Positions 1-9,455 are shown, counted from the first letter of the stretch. The stretch: 64,000 nucleotides of DNA from Stenotrophomonas rhizophila (GCF_003651185.1 NZ_RCDC01000004.1:2156659-2220658); one strand, 5' to 3'. A program made the numbers and translations. Notes: generated from the sequence alone by a model not told the origin.

Positions 1-1169
1 AGATCGTGCGCGATGCGCTGGGCCGCGATGCGTTTCTCCTCGGAAAGATCTGGCGTGCGGCGCACATCGCTGCCGCCCGCATGCGCGTTGCCACCGGCGG
101 CCACCCGCTTGGCCGTGGCCTGGCGGCCGGCGCTGCGGCTGCGTGTGGCGGTGGCGGCCGCTACCTGGAAATGCCCTTCCGCCGCCGGACGCAACGCCTG
201 CGCCATGGCACTGAGCGGCAGCCGCGACAACGTGCCGATATCCATGCCGGCAAACGTCACCGAGAGCGCTTCGCGCTTCAATCGACGGCCATCGCAGACC
301 GGACATTCGGCGCCGATCATGTAGCGCGCCACCCGCTTCTTCATCATCGCGCTCTGCGTGGTCGCAAAGGTGTGCAGCACATAGCGCCGGGCACCGCTGA
401 AGGTGCCCATGTAGCTCGGCTCCTCCTTGCGCCGCAGCGCGGCACGGGTTTCGGCCGGGGTAAAACCGGCGTAGACCGGCACCACCGGCTGCTCCTCGGT
501 GAACAGGATCCAGTCGCGCTGTTTCCTGGGCAGATCGCGCCAGGGGATATCCACGTCGTAGCCAAGCGTGACCAGAATGTCGCGCTGGTTCTGTCCATGC
601 CACGCCGGCGGCCACGCAGCGATGGCGCGTTCGCGGATGCTCAGCGAGGGATCGGGCACCATCGACTGCTCGGTCACTTCATACACGTAGCCCAGGCCAT
701 GGCAGTTCGGGCAGGCGCCCTGCGGTGTATTCGGTGAGAAATCCTCGGCATACAGCATCGGCTGTCTGGCCGGATACGTACCTGCGCGCGAGTACAGCAT
801 CCGCAGCAGGCTGGACAGCGTGGTCACGCTGCCGACGCTGGAACGCACGCTGGCGGTGCCGCGCTGCTGTTGTAATGCCACGGCCGGCGGGAGACCTTCG
901 ATCGCATCCACATCCGGCACGCCGACCTGATCGATCAACCGGCGCGCATACGGCGACAATGACTCCAGGTAGCGCCGCTGCGCCTCGGCATACAGCGTAC
1001 CGAACGCCAGCGAGGATTTGCCCGAGCCGGAGATGCCGGAGAACACCACCAGCGCATCGCGGGGGATATCGACATCCACGTTCTTGAGGTTGTGTTCGCG
1101 TGCGCCCCGAACGCGCACGAAGGCATCCGGAGCAGTGGGGGGCGACGGCCGGCGCGTGGATTTGTTCAT
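1..1169 (-). CDS. UvrA-like ABC-type excinuclease subunit A (partial, 3' end off the left edge)
   Basis: About 389 N-terminal residues of a UvrA-family DNA-damage-binding ATPase are visible. The protein opens with [15 protein letters not shown], then Walker [10 protein letters not shown] (about residues 43-51), the [13 protein letters not shown] segment, and Cys pairs CPNCHG and CPVCDG that fit UvrA zinc modules. The distance from Walker A to the zinc motifs is short, so this resembles the compact UvrA2-like class lacking the full UvrB-binding insert more than housekeeping UvrA (inference). Near the left edge an Ala/Arg-rich stretch precedes the typical AAQRIAHD segment and looks like a variable loop. 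The ATG at 1169 begins MNKSTRRP. Housekeeping UvrA is not excluded because the C-terminus is missing. Confidence 0.85.
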   Translation of the reverse strand, partial: MNKSTRRPSPPTAPDAFVRVRGAREHNLKNVDVDIPRDALVVFSGISGSGKSSLAFGTLYAEAQRRYLESLSPYARRLIDQVGVPDVDAIEGLPPAVALQQQRGTASVRSSVGSVTTLSSLLRMLYSRAGTYPARQPMLYAEDFSPNTPQGACPNCHGLGYVYEVTEQSMVPDPSLSIRERAIAAWPPAWHGQNQRDILVTLGYDVDIPWRDLPRKQRDWILFTEEQPVVPVYAGFTPAETRAALRRKEEPSYMGTFSGARRYVLHTFATTQSAMMKKRVARYMIGAECPVCDGRRLKREALSVTFAGMDIGTLSRLPLSAMAQALRPAAEGHFQVAAATATRSRSAGRQATAKRVAAGGNAHAGGSDVRRTPDLSEEKRIAAQRIAHD

Positions 1170-1242
1170 AGATGAACAATAGCGAAGCACAGCGCCGGCT
1201 CATTGCCGGTGAAGACCGGTGAGCGCGGCGTTGACGCGCCTG

Positions 1243-3807
1243 TCAGGCCATGGCCCGCACGCGCGGCGCCGACGGCGGCGGAGTGACGACGAAGGCATCC
1301 ACCGCCTCGCCCAGCAGCGAGGCCTGGCGATCCAGTGCGCGCGCCGAGGCTGACGCTTCCTCCACCAGCGCCGCATTCTGCTGGGTGCTGCCATCCATCT
1401 GCAGCAACGTCTGGCTCACCTGCTCGATGCCCGCCGTCTGCTGCTGCGAGGCCGCGGAGATGCTCGCCATGATCGCGGTGACCCGCTGCACACTGCCGAC
1501 GATCTCGCCCATCGTCGCACCCGCGCTGTCGACCTGCCGGGTGCCCGCATCAACGCGCTCGACCGTGGCTTCGATCAGCTGCTTGATCTGGCGCGCGGCG
1601 TCGGCACTGCGTTGTGCCAGCAGGCGCACTTCGCTGGCCACTACCGCGAAGCTGCGGCCCTGCTCGCCTGCGCGCGCGGCTTCGACGGCGGCGTTGAGCG
1701 CCAGGATGTTGGTCTGGAACGCGATCCCGTCGATGACGCCGGTGATCTCCCCGATCCGGTGCGACGACAGCGCGATGTCGGCCATGGTGGTCACCACCTG
1801 CGCCACCGATTCTCCACCCCGCGCCGCGACCTCGGCCGCGCGGATCGCCAGCTGGTTGGCCTGCTGCGCCGAGTCCGCATTCTGCCGCACCGTGGCCGCC
1901 AGTTCCTCCATCGAGGAGGCGGTTTCTTCCAGATGCGCCGCCTGGCGCTCGGTGCGGTCGGAGAGATCGTGGTTGCCGGCGACAATTTCGCCGGCGGCAT
2001 GGTTGATCGCCAGCGACGCCTGCTGGATGCGCGCGACGATGTCGGTCAGCTGCATCACCGTGGCGTTGGCGTCGTCACGCAGGCGCGCGAACACACCGTG
2101 GAAGTCGCCCTGCATGCGTACGCGCAGATCGCCCTGCGACAACGCCGAGAGCAGCCCCTGCACTCCGGACAGGTTGCTCTGGAAGGTATCGAGCAGGTGG
2201 TTGATGCTGAGCGCGAGCGTCTTTACGAAGCCCTGTTTGTCCTCGACCGCGATCCGTCCATGCAGTTCGCCCCGCGCGGCCGCATCGACCAGCGCGGCCA
2301 CCTCGTTCTCCACAGTGGTTTCCAGCGCGCGGCTGCGCCACTCCACCGCCGCGCCCAGCAGCTGGTCGTGCTCCACGATCGGGGTGATCACCAGCTGATA
2401 GCGGATGCCGGCGTGCTCGATCTCCCGGCTGGCACGCTGGCCGCGCTGCAGCATGGGCAACAGACTGGCGAAGGCCGGATGCAGGGCGGCCGCGGGTTGG
2501 CCGCTCCAGTCCGCGTGCGTGAGCTGCAGTTCGGTGAGCAGCGCGTGGTTGAGGAAGCCGATCCGCCCTTCACCGTCGAGCACCATCACGCCGGTCTGCG
2601 CACTGTCCAATGCCTGGCGGGCGCGGGTGTTGTCGCGTGCCACCGCGCGCTCGGCCTCGATCCGCTCGCGCAGCCGTTGCTGCATGTGGCGCAGGCGCGC
2701 GGCGAGCTGGCCGATTTCATCGTGCGGGTTATGGAGCGGCAGGACGGTGTCCAGTCGATCTTCGGCAATGTCCTCGGCGAAGCGGAGCGTATCGGTGATC
2801 GGCTGGCGGACCGCCCGCAGCACCAGCAGCAGCGTGGCGATCAGCACGGCCGCCACCAGCAGCAGGGTCAGCGCGAACACGATGCCCATGGTGCTGGCCC
2901 GCGCGGCCTGTCGCTCGCGCGCCGCCGCCAATGCCTGCGCCTGCGCCTGTTGCAGCGCCTGCAGCCCGGGGCCGATCTGCGCGGCGCTCTCGGCCAGTGA
3001 CTGCGCTTCCACATCCAGCCCGATGCGGGCGGCCGTGTAGGCCAGCAGCGCCCCTTGATATGCCTCCATCTGCGTTCGCAGTGCTTCCTGCGTCTCTGCA
3101 TCCAGGCGCGCCTCTGCCAGGGACAGATCGAACGGCAACTTCTGTTCGCTGGCACGATCGGTGTGCGCCGCGTCACCGGTGAGCAGCAGCAGGCTTTCCT
3201 CGCGCCGCATCTTCTGCAGCTGGGCGATCAACACCGGGCGCGCGCCGGCCTCGACACTGGCCTCCAGCGTGGCAGCCGCCGCCTCCAGCTGCGCACGCAG
3301 GCCGGCATCGCCACGCCCCATCTCATCCACCCGGGCATTCAATGCGGTGATGCCCTCGGCGAAATCACCCGCGCGGGCGGCCAGCTCGCGTAGTGCCCCG
3401 GCGCTACCGGCGTCGTGGGGATCGCGCTGCAGCTCGGCCAGGGTCGCCTGCAGGCGCTGCTGCGCGGCCTGCAACGCCTCGCGATCGCTGCCATCGAACG
3501 TGCTGGCATAGCGGGTCTGCAGGCGCCGCGCATCGGCGATCTCGGTCGCCAGCGTGGCCGCCAGTGCGGCCTCCTGCTGGTGCGCGGCGAAGGTTTGGGC
3601 TGCACGCTCGGTATCATGGCCCGTCCAGCCGTAGACCACGGCGACCGCCAACAGGCCCAGGCCGCAGATCAGCAGGCTGGCCCTGAGTTTCTGTGCCACG
3701 CTGAGGCGACCGAGCGCGGCCAGCCGGGGCGGCTGAGCGAGACGGAAGCCGAACCGATCGCCCAGACGGGCGACGAACAAGGACAGGCGGCGGGGGACGA
3801 CCGACAT
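1243..3807 (-). CDS. Methyl-accepting chemotaxis protein with HAMP and PAS modules
   Basis: This 854-residue transmembrane chemoreceptor would signal to the CheA/CheW array. A first membrane span lies near residues 42-62. A helical periplasmic sensor of about 270 residues follows, rich in Ala/Gln/Leu like a helical-bundle ligand domain. A second span near 340 ([20 protein letters not shown]) precedes a HAMP, then a PAS-like segment ([14 protein letters not shown]), further HAMP-like segments and the signalling domain. The hairpin tip contains [20 protein letters not shown]. The C-terminus ends RVRAMA, with no NWETF-type tether for CheR. The ATG at 3807 has GGAG six bases upstream; a longer upstream frame lacks such support. 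No che genes are adjacent. Confidence 0.93.
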   Translation of the reverse strand: MSVVPRRLSLFVARLGDRFGFRLAQPPRLAALGRLSVAQKLRASLLICGLGLLAVAVVYGWTGHDTERAAQTFAAHQQEAALAATLATEIADARRLQTRYASTFDGSDREALQAAQQRLQATLAELQRDPHDAGSAGALRELAARAGDFAEGITALNARVDEMGRGDAGLRAQLEAAAATLEASVEAGARPVLIAQLQKMRREESLLLLTGDAAHTDRASEQKLPFDLSLAEARLDAETQEALRTQMEAYQGALLAYTAARIGLDVEAQSLAESAAQIGPGLQALQQAQAQALAAARERQAARASTMGIVFALTLLLVAAVLIATLLLVLRAVRQPITDTLRFAEDIAEDRLDTVLPLHNPHDEIGQLAARLRHMQQRLRERIEAERAVARDNTRARQALDSAQTGVMVLDGEGRIGFLNHALLTELQLTHADWSGQPAAALHPAFASLLPMLQRGQRASREIEHAGIRYQLVITPIVEHDQLLGAAVEWRSRALETTVENEVAALVDAAARGELHGRIAVEDKQGFVKTLALSINHLLDTFQSNLSGVQGLLSALSQGDLRVRMQGDFHGVFARLRDDANATVMQLTDIVARIQQASLAINHAAGEIVAGNHDLSDRTERQAAHLEETASSMEELAATVRQNADSAQQANQLAIRAAEVAARGGESVAQVVTTMADIALSSHRIGEITGVIDGIAFQTNILALNAAVEAARAGEQGRSFAVVASEVRLLAQRSADAARQIKQLIEATVERVDAGTRQVDSAGATMGEIVGSVQRVTAIMASISAASQQQTAGIEQVSQTLLQMDGSTQQNAALVEEASASARALDRQASLLGEAVDAFVVTPPPSAPRVRAMA

Positions 3808-4125
3808 CACGTACTCCAGGCGGAAGGACGCATCGGTATCGGCGGGATCACGCTGAACTTGAGGGCCGATCTCAGCGAGCGGCCAGAGCTTCGCCAATGG
3901 ATCCCGTTGTACCGGCGCCAGACGACGAAGGGATGACGATCAGGGCCCCCGTGCTCACATGGCGCGTGAACGTGCGACAGTGAAGGACGGGACAGCACCT
4001 TCACGGCGACTGCGCTGAACTAGGACTGGGATCGCGGCCGGGGGCCGCTGCAGGACCCGGGGTGCGTTACCGCACATCCGGTCGACCAAGATGCATGACG
4101 CCATACCGCACGGAGAGAGACCGCC
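3808..4125. other. Intergenic region between the chemoreceptor and the small gene pair
   Basis: This 318-base region separates divergent genes and must hold both promoters. I could not identify convincing -35/-10 pairs. The only local structure I noted is a short GTGCG-TTAC-CGCAC stem at 4062-4075. No gene is supported here. Confidence 0.5.
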
Positions 4126-4269
4126 ATGAATGCCGCCTTCAAGATCTTTCTGCTCGCCGGTGCACTGCTGTACGGCCTGCCGGGGCTGGTGTGGTGGGTG
4201 AACCATCGGCGCGCCAAGCGGGCGCGGCTGGCCCAGGGCGTGGTCAGCGTCGAGGCCCGCGCGCCATGA
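4126..4269 (+). CDS. Small membrane protein (47 aa)
   Basis: The 47-residue product begins MNAAFKIFLLAGALLYGL. It has one hydrophobic span (about residues 6-24, ending LVWWV) followed by a basic segment HRRAKRARL, which predicts a single-pass inner-membrane protein with a cytoplasmic C-terminus. CGGAGAGAGA just upstream of the ATG is a plausible ribosome-binding site. The stop overlaps the next start as ATGA, so the two genes are probably translationally coupled. I do not recognise the family. Confidence 0.6.
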   Translation: MNAAFKIFLLAGALLYGLPGLVWWVNHRRAKRARLAQGVVSVEARAP

Positions 4270-4469
4270 GCGGCGGAACCGGTACGAGCGCGGCAACGCA
4301 CCTGACCGACGAACAGCGGCAGATCCTGCGCGACATCAACGCCACGCGTCCGGTCAGCGATGAAGCCGCCAACTGGGCCGTCAAGGCCGGCTACGCGGCC
4401 CAGGCGGAAGACGGCGACATCGATTTGACCCAGGCCGGTCGCCACGTGGTGGACTCCAGCACGCTGTAG
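4266..4469 (+). CDS. Small soluble hypothetical protein (67 aa)
   Basis: The 67-residue product starts MSGGTGTSAATHLTDEQRQI at the ATG overlapping the preceding stop. It is acidic and soluble, with no signal peptide, and contains helix-rich text DEQRQILRDINATRPVSDEAANWAVKAGY. The coupling to the upstream membrane peptide suggests that the two act together. Function unknown. It runs convergently toward the MFS gene that ends at 4560, with no clear terminator in the 90 bases between. Confidence 0.6.
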   Translation: MSGGTGTSAATHLTDEQRQILRDINATRPVSDEAANWAVKAGYAAQAEDGDIDLTQAGRHVVDSSTL

Positions 4470-4559
4470 CGCGCTGAACCATGCACAGTGCGTTGACGTG
4501 CGCTGAGCAAGCCACGGGAGGGAAAACTGGCGCAACGCCGGTCTTGTATGACAGCAGCA

Positions 4560-5762
4560 CTATCGCCTTGCCCGCTTGAGCCTGTCGGGCTCCCGCTCCG
4601 TCCATTCCATCCGGCGGCCAGCAAGGCATACCACCCCTGCTGCGACCGCGAAGGCACCGGTGAGCCAGAGATTGGCGGTCAGACCGAGCCGATCCAGTGC
4701 TTGGCCGCCCACCCACGCCCCGGATGCGATCCCGACATTGAAAGCACCGACATAGAGTGCGGAGGCGATTTCCATCGCCCTGGGCACGGCCTTCATCATC
4801 CACGTCATCAAGCCCACCGATACCCCGCCGTAGGCCAGCCCCCACGCCAGCAGCGCCATGGCACCGCCCAGGCGCGACTCCCCGATGGTCAGGAACAGCG
4901 AGGGCGCCAGCACCAGACCCGCCGCGATCAGCGACACCGTCAGCCTGGTACGTCGTGCTGCCGCGATGCCGGCAAGGAAGTTGCCGGCCATGCCCGCGGC
5001 GCCGTAGCCGAACAACAACAGCCCCACCCAGCGCGCGTCGAATCCCGAGACCGACATCAGCAGCGGCCGAACGAAGGTAAAGGCGATGAAGTGCCCGGCG
5101 ACCAGCAGGAAGGTCAGCAGCAACCCAAGCTGCAGCCCGCGGTTGCCCAGTTGCTGAGCGAACTGGCGCACGCTGGTCGTGCCGGACGGCGGCAGCCCGG
5201 GCATCACGGCCAAGTGCAGGGCAAGGACGGCGGCCCCCAGCAGCGCCATGCTGCCGAACGCCCAACGCCATCCCAGCAGCGCCCCGATCAGCGCGCCAAG
5301 CGGAACGCCCAGCACGGAAGCAGCCGCCACGCCGCCAAAGATGAGCGATGTGGCCAGGCCGACCGATCGCGTTGCCACCAGCCGCACCGCCAGCCCGCCG
5401 GCAATGGCCCAGATGCCGCCCATGCACAGCCCGACCAGCACGCGGGCCGCCAGCATCCAGCCCAACGTGGGGGCGAAGGCCGCACCCAGATTCGCGATTA
5501 CCAGCAGGACCAGCAGCCCGCACAGCAGCGAGCGTCGATCCACGCTGCCGGCGCTGATCACCACCAGCGGTGCGAACAGCGCTGCCAGCAGTGCGGGCAG
5601 CGAGATCATCAGCCCCGCAGCGCCGGTGCTGGTGTCCAGCGCTTCGGCGATCGGGGTCAGCAGGCCGACCGGCAGCATCTCCGTGGTGACGACCGAGAGG
5701 GTGGCCAGACTGACCGCGGTGACCGCCCACCACGGGTGGCGCGGTGTGGATTGCGCCTGCAT
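4560..5762 (-). CDS. MFS transporter, AraJ/YdhP-like efflux family
   Basis: This 400-residue inner-membrane protein has about 12 hydrophobic spans. It opens with HPWWAVTAVSLATLSVVTTEMLPVGLLTPIAEAL, typical of the drug:H+ antiporter-1 type of MFS exporters. The cytoplasmic loop GSVDRRSLL after span 2 matches the MFS motif A region. Its ATG overlaps the stop of the upstream MFS gene as ATGA, so it is the second gene of a two-transporter operon. The substrate cannot be told from sequence. Probably controlled by the TetR regulator encoded at 7081. Confidence 0.88.
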   Translation of the reverse strand: MQAQSTPRHPWWAVTAVSLATLSVVTTEMLPVGLLTPIAEALDTSTGAAGLMISLPALLAALFAPLVVISAGSVDRRSLLCGLLVLLVIANLGAAFAPTLGWMLAARVLVGLCMGGIWAIAGGLAVRLVATRSVGLATSLIFGGVAAASVLGVPLGALIGALLGWRWAFGSMALLGAAVLALHLAVMPGLPPSGTTSVRQFAQQLGNRGLQLGLLLTFLLVAGHFIAFTFVRPLLMSVSGFDARWVGLLLFGYGAAGMAGNFLAGIAAARRTRLTVSLIAAGLVLAPSLFLTIGESRLGGAMALLAWGLAYGGVSVGLMTWMMKAVPRAMEIASALYVGAFNVGIASGAWVGGQALDRLGLTANLWLTGAFAVAAGVVCLAGRRMEWTEREPDRLKRARR

Positions 5763-6982
5763 CAGCAGATCCCCGGGTTGCGTGGCTCACGCGAACGCAA
5801 CACGCCGTGCGCGAACGCCGCCGCCAGCAGCACCGCTCCTCCCGCACACAAGGCAACCAGGTACCCGGCGCGCGGCCCGTGTGCATCCACCCCGTAGCCG
5901 GCGATCGCCGCGCCCAGCGCCACGCCCACGTTCAGCGCCGCCAGCAGCCAGGTCATGCCCTCGGTGAGCTGGCCCGGCGGGACCTGTTGCTCGATCAACG
6001 ACATCGCCACGATCATCGTCGGGGCGAAGAACACACCCGCCGCGAAGACCGTCACGGCGAGTGCGGCGATGCTTCCCACCAGCAGCAGCGGCAAGGTGGT
6101 CAATGCGGTCGCGATCCCGCCCAGCAGCAACAGGCGGGGCAGTGGCGTCTGCAGCTTGAGCGCACCGAACAGCACCCCGGACAGGCAGGAGCCGGCGGCA
6201 TACGCACACAGCACGACGCTGGCGGCGGCGGGCTGCCCCACGTGCGCGGCGAAGGCGACGCTGACGATATCGACGGTGCCCACGATCACGCCCATCGCGA
6301 CCATCAGCACGGCCAGCCACCGCACGCCCGGCAGACGGATGACGGACGCAGCAGGCGCGGCGTTGGGTACCACTGCCTCGATCGGGGGCTCGGTCCTGCG
6401 CTGCGCGATCAACGCAAGCGCGCCGATCGGCAGCAGCACAGTAGCGGCGAGGACACCCGCCTGCGGAAACAGCGAGACCGCCAGGCCTATCGATAACGGC
6501 GGCCCGACGATGAAGGTGACCTCATCGAACACGGTTTCCAGCGCGTACGCGGTCTGCAGGCGCGGCTGCCCGCGATAGATCGCGGTCCAGCGCGCGCGCA
6601 CCATGGCCGACATGCTGGGCATCGCCCCGGCCAGCAGTGCCCCGAGGAACAGCACGGCCGCCGGCGCTTCCCACCATGAGGCCGCCAGCAGCATCAGCAG
6701 GCCGATTACGCTGACGCCGGTGGCCATCGGCACGACACGGCGCTGTCCATGCCGGTCCACCAGACGGGATACCTGCGGCGACAGCAACGCATACGTCAGC
6801 ACGAACGTCGCGGCCACCGCGCCGGCCAGTGCATAGCTGCCGCGCACCTGGGCCAGCAGCGTGATGATGCCGATGCCGGTCATCGGCAACGGCAGCCGCG
6901 CCAGCAGCCCCGCCAGGGCAAACCCGGTGGTACCGGGCGCAGCGAACAACTCTCGATAGGGACCGGTCACAGCGCGTTTCAC
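5762..6982 (-). CDS. MFS transporter
   Basis: This 406-residue, 12-span MFS protein begins KRAVTGPYRELFAAPGTTGFALAGLLARLP. The loop SRLVDRHGQRRVV matches MFS motif A between spans 2 and 3. The start is a GTG at 6982 with AAGGTGG about nine bases upstream, and no in-frame ATG lies nearby. It is the first gene of the two-transporter operon and is read divergently from the TetR regulator. The 98-base gap holds two inverted repeats (6998-7014 and 7028-7046). An exporter of a toxic small molecule repressed by the neighbouring TetR protein is the simplest reading. Confidence 0.87.
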   Translation of the reverse strand: MKRAVTGPYRELFAAPGTTGFALAGLLARLPLPMTGIGIITLLAQVRGSYALAGAVAATFVLTYALLSPQVSRLVDRHGQRRVVPMATGVSVIGLLMLLAASWWEAPAAVLFLGALLAGAMPSMSAMVRARWTAIYRGQPRLQTAYALETVFDEVTFIVGPPLSIGLAVSLFPQAGVLAATVLLPIGALALIAQRRTEPPIEAVVPNAAPAASVIRLPGVRWLAVLMVAMGVIVGTVDIVSVAFAAHVGQPAAASVVLCAYAAGSCLSGVLFGALKLQTPLPRLLLLGGIATALTTLPLLLVGSIAALAVTVFAAGVFFAPTMIVAMSLIEQQVPPGQLTEGMTWLLAALNVGVALGAAIAGYGVDAHGPRAGYLVALCAGGAVLLAAAFAHGVLRSREPRNPGIC

Positions 6983-6997
6983 TGGCTTTCCACCTTT

Positions 6998-7046
6998 ACA
7001 TACACAACGTATGTTTAAAATCCTATATACATACGCTCCGGATGTA
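6998..7046. promoter_or_regulatory. Paired TetR-type operator between the MFS operon and tetR
   Basis: Site 1 (6998-7014) is a perfect inverted repeat ACATAC-N5-GTATGT. Site 2 (7028-7046) is TACATAC-N5-GGATGTA with one mismatch between arms. Both have the same five-base spacer and half-site, and their centres are about 31 bp (three helical turns) apart. They sit in an AT-rich island in the divergent intergenic region. Two co-facing palindromes of this size are typical of TetR-family autoregulation plus control of a divergent transporter. Confidence 0.7.
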
Positions 7047-7080
7047 AACAGAGATCCGCCCCACCACCAAGGAGATATCG

Positions 7081-7668
7081 ATGGTCCGTCGCACCCGCGC
7101 CGAGATGGAGCAGACCCGCGCCACGCTGCTGGCGACGGCCCGCGTGGTCTTCAGCGAGCGTGGCTACGCCGGGACCTCGATGGACGACCTCACCGCGCAG
7201 GCCGGGCTCACCCGTGGCGCGCTGTATCACCACTTCGGTGACAAGCAGGGCCTGCTCGCGGCTGTCGTCGATCAGATCGACGCCGAGATGGACGACCGCC
7301 TCAAGGCGATCTCCGACGCCGCCGAGGATCCCTGGGCGGGCTTTCGTCTTCGCTGCATGGGGTATCTGGAGATGGCACTGGAGCCGACCATCCAGCGCAT
7401 CGTCCTGCGCGATGCGCGGGCGGTGCTCGGCGGCGCCTCGCCGGAATCGCAGCGCCACTGCATCGATTCCATGCAGCGCCTGCTCGAACATCTGATCGAG
7501 CAGGGCTTGGTCGCCGCGGCCCATCCACAGGCCCTCGCCTCCCTGGTGTACGGCAGCCTCGCCGAGGCGGCGTTCTGGATCGCCGATGGCGACGATGGCG
7601 ATACCCGCCTCGCACAGAGCGTGGCTGCGCTGGACCTGCTGCTGCGTGGGTTGCGTGCCACCGCGTAG
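7081..7668 (+). CDS. TetR/AcrR-family transcriptional regulator
   Basis: This 195-residue regulator has an N-terminal TetR helix-turn-helix (about residues 10-56): TRATLLATARVVFSERGYAGTS, then LTAQAGLTRGALYHHFGDK. The remaining 140 residues form the usual helical ligand-binding and dimerisation domain. AAGGAG precedes the ATG at an ideal distance. It is divergent from the two MFS exporters, with two matching inverted repeats in the gap, so it most likely represses both directions until an effector binds. Effector unknown. Confidence 0.93.
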   Translation: MVRRTRAEMEQTRATLLATARVVFSERGYAGTSMDDLTAQAGLTRGALYHHFGDKQGLLAAVVDQIDAEMDDRLKAISDAAEDPWAGFRLRCMGYLEMALEPTIQRIVLRDARAVLGGASPESQRHCIDSMQRLLEHLIEQGLVAAAHPQALASLVYGSLAEAAFWIADGDDGDTRLAQSVAALDLLLRGLRATA

Positions 7669-7670
7669 CA

Positions 7671-7690
7671 CTGACCGCTCATCCGGTCAG
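7671..7690. terminator. Hairpin just after tetR
   Basis: CTGACCG-N6-CGGTCAG forms a perfect seven-base-pair stem three bases after the TetR stop codon. No T-run follows, so it is a terminator-like or RNA 3'-end-protecting hairpin and not a textbook intrinsic terminator. Confidence 0.4.
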
Positions 7691-7761
7691 GCCGCCATTG
7701 GATCCGGTCCCTGACCGCAGGTCATATATCGCTCCCTGTGACCGCGAGGCCGACGCGTTCT

Positions 7762-7866
7762 TCAAAGGCGCGCCGGCACCGGCGCTTCACTCGGTCGCGC
7801 AAGGAAGGCGATCAGCGCGAACAGCGACCAACCCAGCACGTGCAGGAGCCAGAACCTGAGGGTCAC
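7762..7866 (-). CDS. Possible small membrane ORF (34 aa)
   Basis: A GTG-initiated frame encodes 34 residues starting TLRFWLLHVLGWSLFALIAF and ending in a polar tail. It is a convincing single transmembrane segment, and it lies in the same frame as, and just downstream of, the HxlR stop codon. Codon use is normal for the genome, but the ribosome-binding site is weak. It may be a real microprotein or the N-terminal remnant of a membrane protein such as a LytS-type kinase. Low confidence. Confidence 0.25.
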   Translation of the reverse strand: MTLRFWLLHVLGWSLFALIAFLARPSEAPVPARL

Positions 7867-7923
7867 CGCATCGATCCGCTGGAGGGAAGCCGTACGCTGC
7901 CCGATCCGGCTGGCACGTCCCGC

Positions 7924-8304
7924 TCAGCGCCGGCGCGACGTCGCGCGCGGCTGCAGCGCGTCCAGGGCGCCTGCGTTGCGGCGCGCCCAGTCGTAGATCA
8001 GTTCGATCGGTTCCACCAGTTGCCGTCCCAGCGGGGTCAGCGTGTAGTCCACCGAGGGCGGCACGGTGGGGTACTCGGTGCGCAGCACGATCCCGGCATG
8101 CTCCATGTCACGCAGCGTCTGGATCAGCATCTTCTTGGAGACGGCCGGCAGGCTGCGGTGCAGCGCGTTGCTGCGGGCGGTGCCGTCATGGCGCACGGAC
8201 AGGGTGTGCAACACCATCGAGGTCCACTTGGTGCTGAACAGCTCCAGCACCCGCCGGGGGGCGCAATCCTCTCGCCAGTGCTCTTCGGGGGTACCCGTTT
8301 TCAT
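7924..8304 (-). CDS. HxlR-family winged-helix transcriptional regulator
   Basis: This 126-residue protein has the HxlR core: CAPRRVLELFSTKWTSMVLHTL, then SNALHRSLPAVSKKMLIQTLRDMEHAGIV and the wing region DYTLTPLGRQLVEPI. A single cysteine at position 14 sits where redox-sensing HxlR members (YodB, HypR, QorR types) carry their reactive thiol. It is divergent from a PRISE-type reductase, so a thiol- or electrophile-responsive switch is plausible (inference). The C-terminus ends in an Arg-rich tail. Confidence 0.92.
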   Translation of the reverse strand: MKTGTPEEHWREDCAPRRVLELFSTKWTSMVLHTLSVRHDGTARSNALHRSLPAVSKKMLIQTLRDMEHAGIVLRTEYPTVPPSVDYTLTPLGRQLVEPIELIYDWARRNAGALDALQPRATSRRR

Positions 8305-8330
8305 GTGTGGTTACCGTTTGGTGCCTTCTT

Positions 8331-8346
8331 TCGAGGCGTACCTCGA
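8331..8346. promoter_or_regulatory. Inverted repeat between hxlR-type regulator and reductase
   Basis: TCGAGG-CGTA-CCTCGA is a perfect six-base inverted repeat with a four-base spacer. It lies in the 86-base gap between the divergent HxlR regulator and the reductase, which makes it the best candidate operator for the HxlR protein. Confidence 0.5.
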
Positions 8347-8390
8347 TATCCTAAGGTGTGCGCCTGTAAAGCCATGAAAGAGGCGACATC

Positions 8391-9455
8391 GTGAGGCAGA
8401 AAGCGTTGGTGGTCGGTGCAACGGGCATCGTGGGCAGTGCACTGATACAACGGCTGCTGCAGGAGGGCTGGGACGTCCACGGCCTGGCCCGCCGGCCCGA
8501 TTCGCTGCCCGCCGGCGCCCACGGCGTCTGCGCCGACCTGCGCGATGCGCAGGCCACGCGTGCCGCGCTGTCCGCACTGGCCCCCACGCATGTGTTCATC
8601 ACCACGTGGTCCCGGCAGGCCAACGAGGCCGAGAACATCCGGATCAACGGCGCGATGGTGCGCCATCTGCTGGATGCACTGCAGCCGGCCGGCAGCGTGC
8701 AGCATGTGGCGCTGGTCACGGGCCTGAAACACTACCTCGGGCCGTTCGAGGCGTACGCGCAGGGCAACCTGCCGCAGACGCCCTTCCGTGAGGAACAACC
8801 GCGTCTGCCCGTGGACAACTTCTACTACGCGCAGGAAGACGAGGTGTTCGCCGCCGCCGCCCGCGATGGCTTCCACTGGAGCGTGCATCGCCCGCATACC
8901 GTGATCGGCGCGGCGGTGGGCAATGCCATGAACATGGGCACCACCCTGGCCGTGCACGCAACGCTGTGCCGGCAGACCGGGCGCCCGTTCCAGTTCCCCG
9001 GCTCCCTCGCGCAGTGGGACGGGCTGACCGACATGACCGATGCCGGGCTGCTCGCGCGGCACCTGCTGTGGGCAACGCAGACACCGGCCGCCGCCAACCA
9101 GGCCTTCAACGTGGTCAACGGGGATGTGTTCCGCTGGCGCTGGATGTGGGGCCGGATCGCCGCGTGGTTCGATATCGAGGCCGTGCCGTTCAGTGGTCAG
9201 GTCCGTCCGCTCGCCGAGCAGATGGCCAATGATGCCGCGCTGTGGTCGTCGCTGGCCGCCACCCACGGCCTGGCCGCGTCTGACATCCACCAGCTGATCT
9301 CGCCCTGGCACACCGATGCCGATCTCGGGCGCCCGCTGGAGGTGGTGACGGACATGTCCAAGAGCCGCCGGATGGGGTTCCTGGATTACCAGCCCAGTGA
9401 CGATGCGTTCTTCGAGCTGTTCGCACGGCTGCGGGCAGCGCGGTTGATTCCCTGA
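8391..9455 (+). CDS. PRISE-like SDR family NAD(P)-dependent reductase
   Basis: This 354-residue atypical short-chain dehydrogenase has the Rossmann motif GATGIVGSAL near the N-terminus. Its signature motifs VTGLKHYLGPFEAY and NFYYAQED match the PRISE group (progesterone 5-beta-reductase / iridoid synthase-like), with the catalytic Lys in TGLKHY and Tyr in the FYY segment. Members reduce activated enone C=C bonds using NADPH; the bacterial substrate is unknown. The start is a GTG at 8391 preceded by AAGAGG. It is divergent from an HxlR regulator that probably controls it. Confidence 0.85.
   Translation: MRQKALVVGATGIVGSALIQRLLQEGWDVHGLARRPDSLPAGAHGVCADLRDAQATRAALSALAPTHVFITTWSRQANEAENIRINGAMVRHLLDALQPAGSVQHVALVTGLKHYLGPFEAYAQGNLPQTPFREEQPRLPVDNFYYAQEDEVFAAAARDGFHWSVHRPHTVIGAAVGNAMNMGTTLAVHATLCRQTGRPFQFPGSLAQWDGLTDMTDAGLLARHLLWATQTPAAANQAFNVVNGDVFRWRWMWGRIAAWFDIEAVPFSGQVRPLAEQMANDAALWSSLAATHGLAASDIHQLISPWHTDADLGRPLEVVTDMSKSRRMGFLDYQPSDDAFFELFARLRAARLIP

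Noticed and set aside
3808..3897. Longer start for the chemoreceptor at 3897
   Set aside because: The extra 30 residues are not membrane-like or conserved in style, and the ATG at 3807 has a good ribosome-binding site.
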